From JAJZEO01 sp964350315 (GTDB lineage: Bacteria; Chlamydiota; Chlamydiia; Chlamydiales; 2-12-FULL-49-11), in the NCBI GenBank assembly GCA_964350315.1, contig CAYGJD010000016.1:1-30366 (forward strand): a DNA stretch of 30,366 nt, read 5' to 3'. This document shows, one piece after another, positions 7,691 to 14,647 of the stretch. The stretch's first letter is position 1. Each line of letters opens with the position of its first letter. The notes beneath the pieces are model-generated. The model searched no databases, was not told the DNA's origin, and saw only the letters and a list, made by a program, of their open reading frames with translations. The translations under genes were made by a program, and so were the position numbers.

Positions 7691-8173
7691 CTATTTTTTT
7701 TTGGGTTTTTTAGTGTTCGGTTTACTTCCGTCTGCTTTTTTAGGTTTTTTTGGTTCCATCGGTGAAGGCGCTTTTTTCACAAAGTTATCCACGAAATCCA
7801 TTGCTGTTGAAGCAAGTTTTCGGATTTCAGGATCTCCTGCTTTTGTTGCAGAAGCTGTGAGGATCGTCTCTCCCTTTGTCATCTCATTTGGGCTCATGCT
7901 CATGCAGATTCCAAGAAATGTTCGAGCCATTTCATTTTCAGGCTCTTTTTCTGCAATGTCACTAAAGATTAAAGATGCCTGTTTAAGCTCAAGTTTACAC
8001 ATATGCATATAACCATATCCAATACGTGGAAAAGTGCTTTTCGGATCTAAGACTTCAGAGGCTTTAAATAGTTTAATCGCAGAATCTTCATCTGCACTAT
8101 TGACTGCCATAAATCCAGCCTCAAGGAGGAGGAAGAAGTCTTCTTTATATTTTTTTACTGTGTCACTAGACAT
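7691..8173 (-). CDS. cdsG: T3S needle chaperone CdsG (SctG, TPR-like)
   Basis: A 160-aa helical protein made of about three TPR-like repeats (about 12-45, 46-80 and 81-128), seen in stretches such as AIKLFKASEVLDPKSTFPRIGYGY and ASLIFSDIAEKEPENEMARTFLG. SctG proteins wrap the C-terminal helix of the needle subunit together with SctE so that it does not polymerise in the cytoplasm. The neighbours fit: cdsF and cdsE come directly before it, as in Chlamydia. The C-terminal 25 residues (KKPKKADGSK and onward) are a very basic tail not needed for the TPR fold. AAAGGA eight bases ahead supports the start. Gap to cdsF is 28 bases. Confidence 0.82.
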   Translation of the reverse strand: MSSDTVKKYKEDFFLLLEAGFMAVNSADEDSAIKLFKASEVLDPKSTFPRIGYGYMHMCKLELKQASLIFSDIAEKEPENEMARTFLGICMSMSPNEMTKGETILTASATKAGDPEIRKLASTAMDFVDNFVKKAPSPMEPKKPKKADGSKPNTKKPKKK

Positions 8174-8201
8174 AATGTGTATCCTTTCAAAGTGTCAAGC
8201 T

Positions 8202-8459
8202 TTACTGAGTTCTTTGGTTCTTAATAGCGTTACTAATTACTGAGTTTACCTGCGCAAGCATGTTGGAAATCGAGTCTCCAATCTGAGTTACTTGTGACAT
8301 CGCAAACTGCAGCAAAAGGAATTTACCAGGAGTTGCAGCTGAAATCTGACTCGCAACCGAGCGAACCATTGAAGTAACGCGACTTTGCAGTGCCATGTAC
8401 TTAGTAATAAGGGTGTGGAAACTAATCGTTGCCCACACTGTTATTTTTTCTCCACTCAT
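8202..8459 (-). CDS. cdsF: T3S needle subunit CdsF (SctF)
   Basis: An 85-aa protein, the usual size for needle subunits (about 80-85). It is predicted to be two helices with a turn near residue 43-46 (ATPGKF). The C-terminal helix, from about LLLQFAMSQVTQIGD to the end, ends in the polar, amphipathic pattern (NMLAQVNSVISNAIKN) that builds the needle wall. It is exported and polymerises outside the bacterium; CdsE and CdsG keep it soluble. It contains no cysteine. AAGGGA closely precedes the ATG, giving the strongest ribosome-binding site of the cluster, which fits a protein needed in more than 100 copies per needle. Confidence 0.88.
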   Translation of the reverse strand: MSGEKITVWATISFHTLITKYMALQSRVTSMVRSVASQISAATPGKFLLLQFAMSQVTQIGDSISNMLAQVNSVISNAIKNQRTQ

Positions 8460-8475
8460 ATTTCCCTTCTATATT

Positions 8476-8709
8476 TTAGCGGTTAGGTGTTTTCATCAGT
8501 ATTTTTGCCAAGGCAGAGTAGCCATGGAGTAAAATACCGAGCTTTTCAAACTCTTTTGAGTCTGCACCCTTTCTTATTTGATTCTTTAGATCTTGAACGT
8601 TTTTCTCCACCTTAGCAAGAATGTCTGTTGCTTTTTTTGGAGACTCCAAGTCTTTCTCAAGATCAAAAAACTTAAACTCTTTCTTCTTTCCTTTTTCTAA
8701 TCCAAACAT
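8476..8709 (-). CDS. cdsE: T3S needle co-chaperone CdsE
   Basis: A 77-aa charged helical protein in the cdsE (CT665) position directly before the needle gene. It has a helix with a Lys/Glu pattern at about 24-48 and a second helix at 52-72 (FEKLGILLHGYSALAKILMK). This is the short two-helix form expected of YscE-like proteins, which with SctG hold the needle subunit. Sequence similarity within this family is weak, so the call depends on gene order and size. AAGGGA eight bases upstream marks the start. It is the first gene after a 300-base non-coding gap, so it probably heads its own transcript. Confidence 0.75.
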   Translation of the reverse strand: MFGLEKGKKKEFKFFDLEKDLESPKKATDILAKVEKNVQDLKNQIRKGADSKEFEKLGILLHGYSALAKILMKTPNR

Positions 8710-9009
8710 GATTTAGATCCCTTCTCTTATTCCATAATTAAGGCATAACAATCTGACGCCATTAGAGTCAATTTTAATAATTATTTATAATCAAACATAT
8801 CTTCCTTCTTGACGTGGAGCAGTTCTAATGTGTTGATCTATAAGTAGATAAAAGCTAAAAAAAATCACAAAAAAAAGTGAAATTAGCGAAAGTTCTTGTT
8901 TGATTTTGCCCCTTATCTTGCGAGTAGGTAGATATCGTCACTCCCAAGAGAAAGAAACTATGTCTCACAACAAGTTGATTGTCAAGAATAAAACGAGGAA
9001 GGGGGGCTG
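8710..9009. other. 300-base non-coding gap between cdsD and cdsE
   Basis: This is the only long gap in the T3S operon. No frame of useful length is present. It holds the promoter candidate listed at 8957-8985 and an AT-rich stretch. A weak TCAC-T8-GTGA hairpin followed by eight T's on the minus strand (about 8862-8882) has only four base pairs and is not called a terminator. The expected 5' leader of cdsE would be about 240 nt, long enough for post-transcriptional control, but I see no known riboswitch. Confidence 0.6.
8957..8985 (-). promoter_or_regulatory. Candidate sigma-70-type promoter for cdsE-pkn5 transcript
   Basis: On the minus strand a perfect TTGACA (8980-8985) is followed after exactly 17 bases by CATAGT (8957-8962, 4/6 match to TATAAT). 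Transcription would start near 8950 and run through cdsE to pkn5. Chlamydial T3S operons are known to use sigma-70-like (sigma-66) promoters. Confidence 0.55.
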
Positions 9010-10782
9010 CTATTGGTTGTAGCTGATTTTATACTTGATTCCATCTTGATCAAGTTCAACTTCAGCATCAGTAATCGCAGTGATCATAAGCCCATCAAGG
9101 AGGTCTCCACGAGCTAGGATTTTCCCATTGATCAAGACATACTTATTCATATCGCCGAACTTACTTGTGCCAGTTACACGATATTTGTTTGATAAATCGA
9201 TTCTAGCTGTTGATTCTGAGACAAATATGACAAAGTTTTTCACTTGTCGAACACCGTTGATTTTAGTTATGTGCTTATCAATCAGATGATTAAAGCTAGA
9301 CTCTTCGTGAGAGTTAACCCTACCGGCTAATATAAGGTCTCCGCTTCCAAATTGGAAGCTGACATTAACAAATCCTTGTTCGATCAGAAAGTTTTGAACT
9401 TGCGTTTCAAGAGTGTTTTCTACAACAACTTGATTTTCAAGAAGATTCAAATAGGGGAAGTTTAAATTGATGTATTCTTGTAAGCGGTTGGCTTCTTGTT
9501 CTGTTTCGATATAGCCACGAAGAACAAATTTCCCAGCAGAAGTGGATGAGATCATCACACCCCTCCAATTAGGGTTTTTAACCAATAGAGCATTCATATC
9601 TTCCCATACGCCCTCATCAACAACTACGTTATCTTCAATTGTTTGAATAAAAGGTAAAGAACGAATAAGGTAAATAAGTTCTGCGTGATCGACATCAGTT
9701 AATACGTGTCCAATTAAGAAAATCTTCCCTAAATTCGGATTGAATGAGTATTGCAAGTTCTTGAAGTTTGATACGACATGTTTAATTTCTTTTGATTCAT
9801 CGTGGGCATCAACAACAATTGTCTGTGCCTTAAAGAGCGCTAGAAGGCTGACAATTCCTACAAACACAACAAATGAAAATACAGATGCGACAAATAAGTG
9901 TCTTGTAGGAATAAAAGTTTCTTTCCAAGACTTCACAGCTTTTTCAGATTGTGGCTGGTCATATTGCTCAAGTGGAGCTTCGCCATCCATCGGGTGGCCA
10001 ATTTTTTCAAGATCACGTTCAATTGATGATGCTGTAGGGGGTGAAAAAATCGTATCTTGATCACCTTCACGGTCAATCACTAAAAAAGAGGTAGTTCCCA
10101 TTGAAACTAAATCTTGAGTAGTTAAGGGGGAGTCTCTTTCAATTCGAGATCCATTGAGTAAAATTCCGTTTCTGCTGTCTAAATCTTCAATTGTTATTTG
10201 ACCTTGATCAGAAATTGAGATGCGCGCGTGTTGTCTTGAAACAGACAAATCCTGAAAGATAATATCAGCTGAAGTCGGGTCTTTTCCAACAGTATGTGTT
10301 TCTCCAATGCTCATTCCAAATTCAGCACCCTGATTTGGCCCTGAAATAACTTTGATCATAAACCGGTTTTCAGAAGGAGAGATAAAAGGCAACTTTGATA
10401 AAGGCGAGGTGTTCTCTTCTGCTCTTTTTTCTTGCATAGAAGATTCAACGCGATTGGTATTTGCATCAGGATTTAGTTTTGGGTCGTTCAAAGTGAAACG
10501 GAAGTAGTTGTTTCCGATTTGTAGCGTATCATCTTCATGAAGTTCGATCGAACCGTCAACTGGATTGTCGTTAACAAAGACAGGATTCACATCACTAAAG
10601 TTTTCAATGATGTATGCATCATCTGTATATCGGATCATAGCATGGCGTCTTGAAACCATGGGATCTTCGATTACAAAAAAACATTCATTTGGATCACGTC
10701 CAAGCACCCATTCATCACCTTCTTCAAATGAAGCAATGCTGCCGACAGTGGGTCCATCCTCACAGATTAAATATGCGCCCAA
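9010..10782 (-). CDS. cdsD: T3S inner-membrane ring protein CdsD with two FHA domains
   Basis: A 590-aa single-pass membrane protein. The first FHA domain (about 1-100) shows GRD at 28-30 and SRRH at 44-47. The second FHA domain (about 141-237) shows GKD at 166-168, SRQH at 182-185 and SRNG at 203-206. FHA domains bind phosphothreonine. A membrane helix spans about 296-317 and the rest lies in the periplasm. It includes BON/ring-building-type repeats such as GKIFLIGHV, GKFVLRGYI and GDLILAGRV at about 352, 417 and 481. CdsD forms the inner ring under the secretin. It is shorter than C. trachomatis CdsD (about 830 aa), though the two-FHA cytoplasmic arrangement is the same. The start is TTG, with AAAAGGG six bases ahead. 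A T3S-linked kinase gene in the same cluster offers a possible modifier of its FHA partners. Confidence 0.93.
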   Translation of the reverse strand: MGAYLICEDGPTVGSIASFEEGDEWVLGRDPNECFFVIEDPMVSRRHAMIRYTDDAYIIENFSDVNPVFVNDNPVDGSIELHEDDTLQIGNNYFRFTLNDPKLNPDANTNRVESSMQEKRAEENTSPLSKLPFISPSENRFMIKVISGPNQGAEFGMSIGETHTVGKDPTSADIIFQDLSVSRQHARISISDQGQITIEDLDSRNGILLNGSRIERDSPLTTQDLVSMGTTSFLVIDREGDQDTIFSPPTASSIERDLEKIGHPMDGEAPLEQYDQPQSEKAVKSWKETFIPTRHLFVASVFSFVVFVGIVSLLALFKAQTIVVDAHDESKEIKHVVSNFKNLQYSFNPNLGKIFLIGHVLTDVDHAELIYLIRSLPFIQTIEDNVVVDEGVWEDMNALLVKNPNWRGVMISSTSAGKFVLRGYIETEQEANRLQEYINLNFPYLNLLENQVVVENTLETQVQNFLIEQGFVNVSFQFGSGDLILAGRVNSHEESSFNHLIDKHITKINGVRQVKNFVIFVSESTARIDLSNKYRVTGTSKFGDMNKYVLINGKILARGDLLDGLMITAITDAEVELDQDGIKYKISYNQ

Positions 10783-10799
10783 TCTTTTACCCTTTTTTT

Positions 10800-10849
10800 G
10801 CCTCTTACAGAAGCTGAGATGACAGGTTTATCTACCTGGCCTCATCTCA
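10800..10849 (-). promoter_or_regulatory. Two adjacent hairpins in the cdsD leader
   Basis: Read on the minus strand, arms TGAGATGA/TCATCTCA and CAGGT/ACCTG (10815-10849) form a 13-pair stem with a 3-nt bulge and a six-base loop. Directly after it GCTTCT/AGAGGC (10800-10814) forms a 6-pair stem ending at the run of A's that leads into the Shine-Dalgarno of cdsD. No T run follows, so they are not a terminator. They could influence ribosome access. Confidence 0.5.
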
Positions 10850-10863
10850 ATGTGAAATCCGCC

Positions 10864-10895
10864 ATTATAATAGGGATTTACGTTAATGTTGTCTA
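10864..10895 (-). promoter_or_regulatory. Candidate promoter for cdsD
   Basis: Minus-strand TAGACA (10890-10895) lies 17 bases from TATTAT (10867-10872); an overlapping perfect TATAAT is at 10864-10869, with a 20-base spacer. Transcription would start near 10858, giving a leader of about 75 nt that contains the two hairpins. The element overlaps the last codons of the CesT-like gene, so cdsD may also be read from further upstream. Confidence 0.5.
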
Positions 10896-11287
10896 GTTTC
10901 AAAGGAGTTAATCTCGGCTCTCCAATATTCTACATAATTTAAAAAATCTTCAAATCGGTCTCTTACTTGTCTGTAGTTCACTTCATAAGGTATACTTAGT
11001 GAGAGTGTCAAGAATTTCTCGTTCGGATCGATACTTATTACACTTCCGCCAGTACCCTGACCTAAAAAATTTGCCTTCATTAAGTAGATATAAAAATCCT
11101 CCATAGACGGCTTTAAAAACATAGGAGCAAGGATTGATCGCATTAATACACCAGGATTTGTGTCTTTAATCCACACCTCTTCTTTGTCAGAGATTTTCAG
11201 AAGAAAGTAGTCAGAATAGTTCCCTGTTCCTTTAATCGCTTTTAGCCCTAAGAATTTTTCAAAATCATTTAAGATCATTTCAAGCAT
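10883..11287 (-). CDS. CesT-family (class I) T3S chaperone, CT663-like
   Basis: A 134-aa protein of the right size and pattern for a class I T3S chaperone. It has an N-terminal helix (MLEMILNDFEKFLGL), beta strands around 27-42 (YFLLKISDKEEVWI), a central helix region with PSMEDFYIYLMKANFLGQG (83-101 or so), strands (FLTLSLSIPYE), and a last helix FEDFLNYVEYWRAEIN. It would bind the N-terminal part of a secreted substrate and keep it ready for export. In Chlamydia, CT663 lies next to cdsD in the same way. GGAG six bases upstream supports the start. The client is not shown by the sequence; the secreted-protein candidates on the plus strand nearby are options. Confidence 0.75.
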   Translation of the reverse strand: MLEMILNDFEKFLGLKAIKGTGNYSDYFLLKISDKEEVWIKDTNPGVLMRSILAPMFLKPSMEDFYIYLMKANFLGQGTGGSVISIDPNEKFLTLSLSIPYEVNYRQVRDRFEDFLNYVEYWRAEINSFETRQH

Positions 11288-11352
11288 TGTGATCTCCGAG
11301 GTTCAAATGGGGAGTGTTTTTCAAATTTCAAGTTTTTCATTGCAGCGTTCAT
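11275..11352 (-). CDS. Possible 25-aa leader ORF overlapping the chaperone start
   Basis: ATG at 11352 (minus strand) with AAGGTG four bases ahead opens a 25-codon frame, beginning MNAAMKNLKFEKHS and ending RRSQCLK, whose TGA lies ten bases inside the chaperone gene in another frame. The ribosome-binding site is reasonable and the overlap is of the kind used for coupling. I know no family for it. It may be chance. Confidence 0.25.
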   Translation of the reverse strand: MNAAMKNLKFEKHSPFEPRRSQCLK

Positions 11353-11379
11353 AATCACCTTTTTCACCTATTTATCCTC

Positions 11380-11397
11380 TTGCAAATAATAATGCAA
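11380..11397. repeat. Perfect inverted repeat TTGCA-N8-TGCAA in divergent intergenic region
   Basis: The arms at 11380-11384 and 11393-11397 are perfect complements around an AT-only 8-base centre. It lies in the 273-base gap between the minus-strand chaperone and the plus-strand genes, a usual place for an operator. The same arms with a 3-base centre recur at 23608-23620. Confidence 0.4.
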
Positions 11398-11560
11398 ACT
11401 TAGAGTATACCAAGTAAGGGAATATTGCTCTTAATGATATATTCTTAGATAAATAGGACTAGACTTTTAAAGGTGTAAATCCTTCTTAGGAGAAGATCTA
11501 GGACTAATACCTAACAATTAAGTGTCTGAAAATCCCTATTCTTAAATAAGAGGCCTTGAG

Positions 11561-12001
11561 ATGGAAGATGAATATGAAAAGCTGATAAAATTCTTCGACT
11601 CCTCTAGTGAGGAAAAAGATAAGAAGCTTGATATGATATTTCATGAATCTATGAGGTTTTTTGAGAAATATAAGCACGTTCTGAAAGAAGGCTCTGAAAC
11701 AGAGCGAGTTGCTATGAAGAAGAAAATGGATATATTGCGAGTAAAGATTGCCGAAGAGAATAAGCGCAATAAAGAGCAATTAGGCCTTTCTAGTCAGGAA
11801 GTTAAGCATCTTGCTAAAGATCCCAAAAATTTTTCCCAATCACAATGGGAATTCATCCAAAAAGCCCAAAAGCAAATCGAAGCTGAGAAAGAAGAAAGTC
11901 ACAAGTTGCTTAATATCAGAAAAGAAGAACGACAAAAAACCCTGAAACAGAAAAAAAAGAAGACCCCAGGGACAAGAAAGTCAAATTGGCTTAAGTCTTA
12001 A
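11561..12001 (+). CDS. Unknown small helical protein with basic NWLKS tail (family member A)
   Basis: A 146-aa protein I do not recognise. It is almost entirely helical and highly charged. The last 35 residues are very basic (KQKKKKTPGTRKSNWLKS). From residue 74 it aligns without gaps to the 147-aa protein at 12541: LGL/LGI, then V81/V87, L84/L90, N90-F91/N96-Y97 and F99-I100/I105-I106, and both end in NW(L/I)KS. There is no signal peptide or membrane segment. AAGAGG ahead of the ATG supports the start. It is the first plus-strand gene after the T3S operon, opposite in direction to the CesT-like chaperone gene. It could be a secreted effector, a chaperone or a nucleic-acid-binding protein; nothing decides this. 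Confidence 0.72.
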   Translation: MEDEYEKLIKFFDSSSEEKDKKLDMIFHESMRFFEKYKHVLKEGSETERVAMKKKMDILRVKIAEENKRNKEQLGLSSQEVKHLAKDPKNFSQSQWEFIQKAQKQIEAEKEESHKLLNIRKEERQKTLKQKKKKTPGTRKSNWLKS

Positions 12002-12069
12002 GATTTTTATTTTCTCATTGCATTTTTCCGCTCTTATTTGCTCTAGTAAGGCATATAAGGGAACCTTTT

Positions 12070-12468
12070 ATGAAAGATTTAGATAAACCGCATGAAGATT
12101 TTGATCAGTTTGCCGAAACATTGGTTGAGCTATTAAAGTCATTTCAAGATGTAATGAAAACTGAAGACGAGAACACTAAGATACTTGCGATTGAAATGCT
12201 GAGCGAATTGAAGGAAAAAATGGGAGAGACATTTTACGACTTGATGCAGAAGCATGATGTATATCCTGAGGATTTAGAGAGTTTTTTAGAGGAAGAAGAT
12301 AATGAAATGAATAAGAGAGTACGCTCAGTTAATTCAGAAATTACAAAAATTAACAAAGAAGTATCCCCGATTATAGAAAAAACTTTGGTGGATGCCGGGC
12401 TTTCAAAACCAAAACGGAAAAGAAAATTGAAAAAAAAGATGGTAAAACGCCTAAAGTCAACCGATTAA
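12070..12468 (+). CDS. Unknown small helical protein with basic tail (likely family member B)
   Basis: A 132-aa protein with an acidic helical body (about 1-80, including FLEEEDNEM at 72-80) and a strongly basic tail (KPKRKRKLKKKMVKRLKSTD). Its layout matches the genes on each side: two helices, a turn with hydrophobic spacing (HDVYPEDLESFL), another helix, then a Lys/Arg-rich tail. Sequence identity is much lower, though, and the tail ends LKSTD rather than NWxKS. The split between acidic body and basic tail recalls proteins that bind nucleic acid or membranes, but no domain is recognised. AAGGGA eight bases upstream gives the start. A 68-base gap separates it from the previous gene. Confidence 0.68.
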   Translation: MKDLDKPHEDFDQFAETLVELLKSFQDVMKTEDENTKILAIEMLSELKEKMGETFYDLMQKHDVYPEDLESFLEEEDNEMNKRVRSVNSEITKINKEVSPIIEKTLVDAGLSKPKRKRKLKKKMVKRLKSTD

Positions 12469-12540
12469 GCGCTATAGGCAACTATTTGATCATTTAAAGA
12501 GTTAGGGATAAGTAGTTATATATATTAATGAGAAAAGGCA

Positions 12541-12984
12541 ATGACTTCAAACAACTTAGATAATGAATGCTCCAAGCTAAAAGATCTACTTGTAGATACT
12601 ATTGGTAGCAAAGATGCAAATTTGTGGAATATTTGCTACCAGTGGTGGAATGTTTACAGAACCATCAATGACCAAATTAAATCGTCTAAAGAATTTAGTG
12701 AGAGAAACCAAATCATTGAGAATTTTGCCCTCTTTCAAAAAGAGTTGTCAGCAGAAATGATGGCAGGATACAAAGAGCTTGGAATCGATGTAGACAAAGT
12801 TCAGCCCCTTGATGACAATTTCGATAATTACCCTAAGCATATGATGGATATCATTCTAGTAATGAGGCTCCAACGGAAAAAATTTATGGAGAACCTCAAA
12901 TCAATTAAAGCCGAGAAAGAAGGCCGGGGTACAGATTTTAGCCGTAAACTCGCCAAGAGAAAGAGGAATTGGATAAAGTCTTAG
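12541..12984 (+). CDS. Unknown small helical protein with basic NWIKS tail (family member C)
   Basis: A 147-aa helical protein, not recognised. The first half contains Trp-rich stretches (LWNICYQWWNVYR, 28-40). From residue 80 it aligns gap-free with the protein at 11561, and the tail RKLAKRKRNWIKS corresponds to GTRKSNWLKS there. A shared end at the very C-terminus suggests that the tail itself is a functional element, for example a targeting or docking signal. The Shine-Dalgarno (AAAAGG) is only three bases from the ATG, weaker than for its neighbours. It is separated from the translocator island by 300 bases with a promoter. Confidence 0.7.
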   Translation: MTSNNLDNECSKLKDLLVDTIGSKDANLWNICYQWWNVYRTINDQIKSSKEFSERNQIIENFALFQKELSAEMMAGYKELGIDVDKVQPLDDNFDNYPKHMMDIILVMRLQRKKFMENLKSIKAEKEGRGTDFSRKLAKRKRNWIKS

Positions 12985-13284
12985 CCTAAAAGCCTGTTAC
13001 AACAAACAGCACGTTTAAATCACACGATACTAACGAGTTGCGCTTCATTTCAGACAAGACGTTGATGTTTTGTCTAAATTTCACTGAAAATACTCAAAAT
13101 TAAGGCCTCACACGAGCTTTTAAAATATTAAATATCAATGATAGCAAATTATTTAAAGCTCTTAAGACGCTGAATATGAATGAGATATTGCTTTTGTGCA
13201 TGTTAAAAGTGTTGAAATTATATTTTAAATCACGTATAATCAATGGTAAGGACGAATAGGCTTTAGAGCCAAGGAGAGGAAAAT
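12985..13284. other. 300-base non-coding gap before the translocator island
   Basis: No gene is seen. A 9-pair hairpin with one G-U pair lies at 13052-13075 (arms AGACAAGAC and GTTTTGTCT) but lacks a T run, so it is at best a weak transcription barrier after the gene ending at 12984. The right part holds the strong promoter at 13212-13240, a small GGCT/AGCC hairpin at 13259-13270, and directly after it the Shine-Dalgarno AAGGAGAGG. Confidence 0.6.
13212..13240 (+). promoter_or_regulatory. Strong sigma-70-type promoter of the first translocator-island unit
   Basis: TTGAAA (13212-13217), a 17-base AT-rich spacer, then a perfect TATAAT (13235-13240). The expected start is near 13247, inside GTAAGG, leaving a leader of about 38 nt before the ATG at 13285. 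Confidence 0.8.
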
Positions 13285-14073
13285 ATGGCAAGTGGTGTAA
13301 ACCCAACAAGTGGATCTCAGGGATCAGACGATTCAAGTTTAGCAAACCAAGCTTATGTAGATGGTTTGAATGACCCAAATAATGCGTATGACCCCGAAGG
13401 TTTGAAACATGCGATTGAAAAGGCAACGGCAGCTGAAAAAGCAACTATTGAGGCAGGTGGTCATGTAAGCATGGGAGATACTATGCTGCTTATGTACTTG
13501 ATGCAAGGTTTCGGTGGTGAAGTTGTAGGATCTGATGGACAAGCTGCATCAGCTTTAACGAAAGTACAGGGTGATATAAGTAATATGTGGTCGGTTATGA
13601 ATGCAGCAGGAGCTGGTGGGACGCCTCCAATAGATCCTACAACTAAAAAACCTTATGCAACTTTCACAGAGGCTTTTAATGCTTATTATAATCTGGCACA
13701 AGCTGATATTAATGGATCGAATATTCCGGCTTCTGAGAAGAAGCAGTTAACAGATTCTCTTGCGCAAGTCAAAGTTGCGCTTGAAACAGGTACGGGCACC
13801 GACCCACTTAAAGAACTTTATGATAAAGCAAAACCTAAGCCGCCGGTGCCTCCAGCGACAACACCTACTCAGGGTGATCCTTCTGGAGTTGATGGGCTTA
13901 CAAGAGGAATGACAACAGTAAACCAGCAGGTAACAGGTGCCTCACAGATGATGGCAACTCAAGCTAAGACAGACTCAAAAACTCAAACATCAGAACAAGA
14001 TGTTATGAACAACTACATGCAAATGATTAAGAAAATGTTGAGTTACTTCACGCCAGCGCAAAGGCCTAGTTAA
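13285..14073 (+). CDS. Candidate T3S-exported protein of the translocator island (262 aa, unknown)
   Basis: A 262-aa protein without recognised family. The N-terminus is Ser/Gly/Asn-rich and flexible, as is usual for T3S export signals. A hydrophobic helix region (MGDTMLLMYLMQGFGGEVVG, about 63-82) is followed by a helix with SNMWSVMNAAG. A Pro-rich linker lies at about 181-199 (KPKPPVPPATTPTQG). The C-terminal helix DVMNNYMQMIKKMLSYF is amphipathic. No Sec signal peptide is present. It opens the operon that carries the 156-aa gene, and the CopB/CopD-like genes follow. Chlamydial translocator loci carry extra small genes of unknown role beside copB/copD, and needle-tip or filament proteins have helices at both ends. 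A tip or filament role is inference only. AAGGAGAGG supports the start. Confidence 0.7.
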   Translation: MASGVNPTSGSQGSDDSSLANQAYVDGLNDPNNAYDPEGLKHAIEKATAAEKATIEAGGHVSMGDTMLLMYLMQGFGGEVVGSDGQAASALTKVQGDISNMWSVMNAAGAGGTPPIDPTTKKPYATFTEAFNAYYNLAQADINGSNIPASEKKQLTDSLAQVKVALETGTGTDPLKELYDKAKPKPPVPPATTPTQGDPSGVDGLTRGMTTVNQQVTGASQMMATQAKTDSKTQTSEQDVMNNYMQMIKKMLSYFTPAQRPS

Positions 14074-14109
14074 TAAGAGTTTAAAAATTTAAAAGAGAGG
14101 ATGAATATT

Positions 14110-14580
14110 ATGTCAACAACTATAGATGTTAAAGCGATTCCACCCGGGCCGACAATGACAGTTAATGAGGCTTTAAAGCATTTAAAGGCTGAGTTAGACC
14201 CAACATACTCATTGTTAAGTGCTGATATGGGAAACACAAATTCAATGTATAGCCTGCAGGCAAATACTGCTCTGGCTTCAGAAGGTTTGGCAACGATTGC
14301 TTATGCAAACGTTTCTGCTGGAAATGCTCTCTTGGCGCATGATGCGGCTATTGTTAGTAGTGCACCAACACAAAGTGCGATTCAAAAAGCATCGACTCAA
14401 TACGGATTGGATTCAACGAGAATAAATAACAATAACAACGACTTCTCAAACGTAACACAGACTGGTATGACAGCCGTTACTGACTTGACAAGGCAAGAAA
14501 GTAACGCAATGGACTCAGCTTCTGCTGTACTTGAGAATTTAAATAGTGTAACTGGCTTGTTAGCTGGATGGGGATCATAA
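14110..14580 (+). CDS. Candidate T3S-exported small protein (156 aa, unknown)
   Basis: A 156-aa Ala/Ser/Asn-rich protein. It starts MSTTIDVKAIPPGPTMTVNE, has a long helical middle rich in Ala (ANTALASEGLATIAYANVSAG), an Asn run (INNNNNDF), and a last helix DSASAVLENLNSVTGLLAGW. Cysteines are absent and hydrophobic residues are spaced as in coiled, self-assembling T3S proteins. A longer frame begins at ATG 14101, but the Shine-Dalgarno AGAGAGG touches that codon; the next ATG at 14110 lies nine bases away and is the better start. The gene follows the 262-aa gene by 36 bases and is followed by a strong terminator, so the two form one transcript. No family is recognised; chlamydial CT577-like proteins hold a similar place, but I cannot show homology. 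Confidence 0.68.
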   Translation: MSTTIDVKAIPPGPTMTVNEALKHLKAELDPTYSLLSADMGNTNSMYSLQANTALASEGLATIAYANVSAGNALLAHDAAIVSSAPTQSAIQKASTQYGLDSTRINNNNNDFSNVTQTGMTAVTDLTRQESNAMDSASAVLENLNSVTGLLAGWGS

Positions 14581-14647
14581 GTTGCTGTAAGTAAGGCATT
14601 TGGTTGTCCGTCCTCTCACAAGCGATTGTCTTAAACAGCTTTTCTTT

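Noticed and set aside
8862..8882. TCAC-T8-GTGA hairpin with T run, minus strand, between cdsD and cdsE
   Set aside because: Only four base pairs; would not stop transcription on its own and the sequence is explained by A/T tracts.
11504..11779. 91-aa minus-strand frame overlapping the first small helical gene
   Set aside because: Phe/Leu/Ile-rich mirror of a Lys/Glu-rich coding sequence; the plus-strand gene has the ribosome-binding site and a shared tail with another gene.
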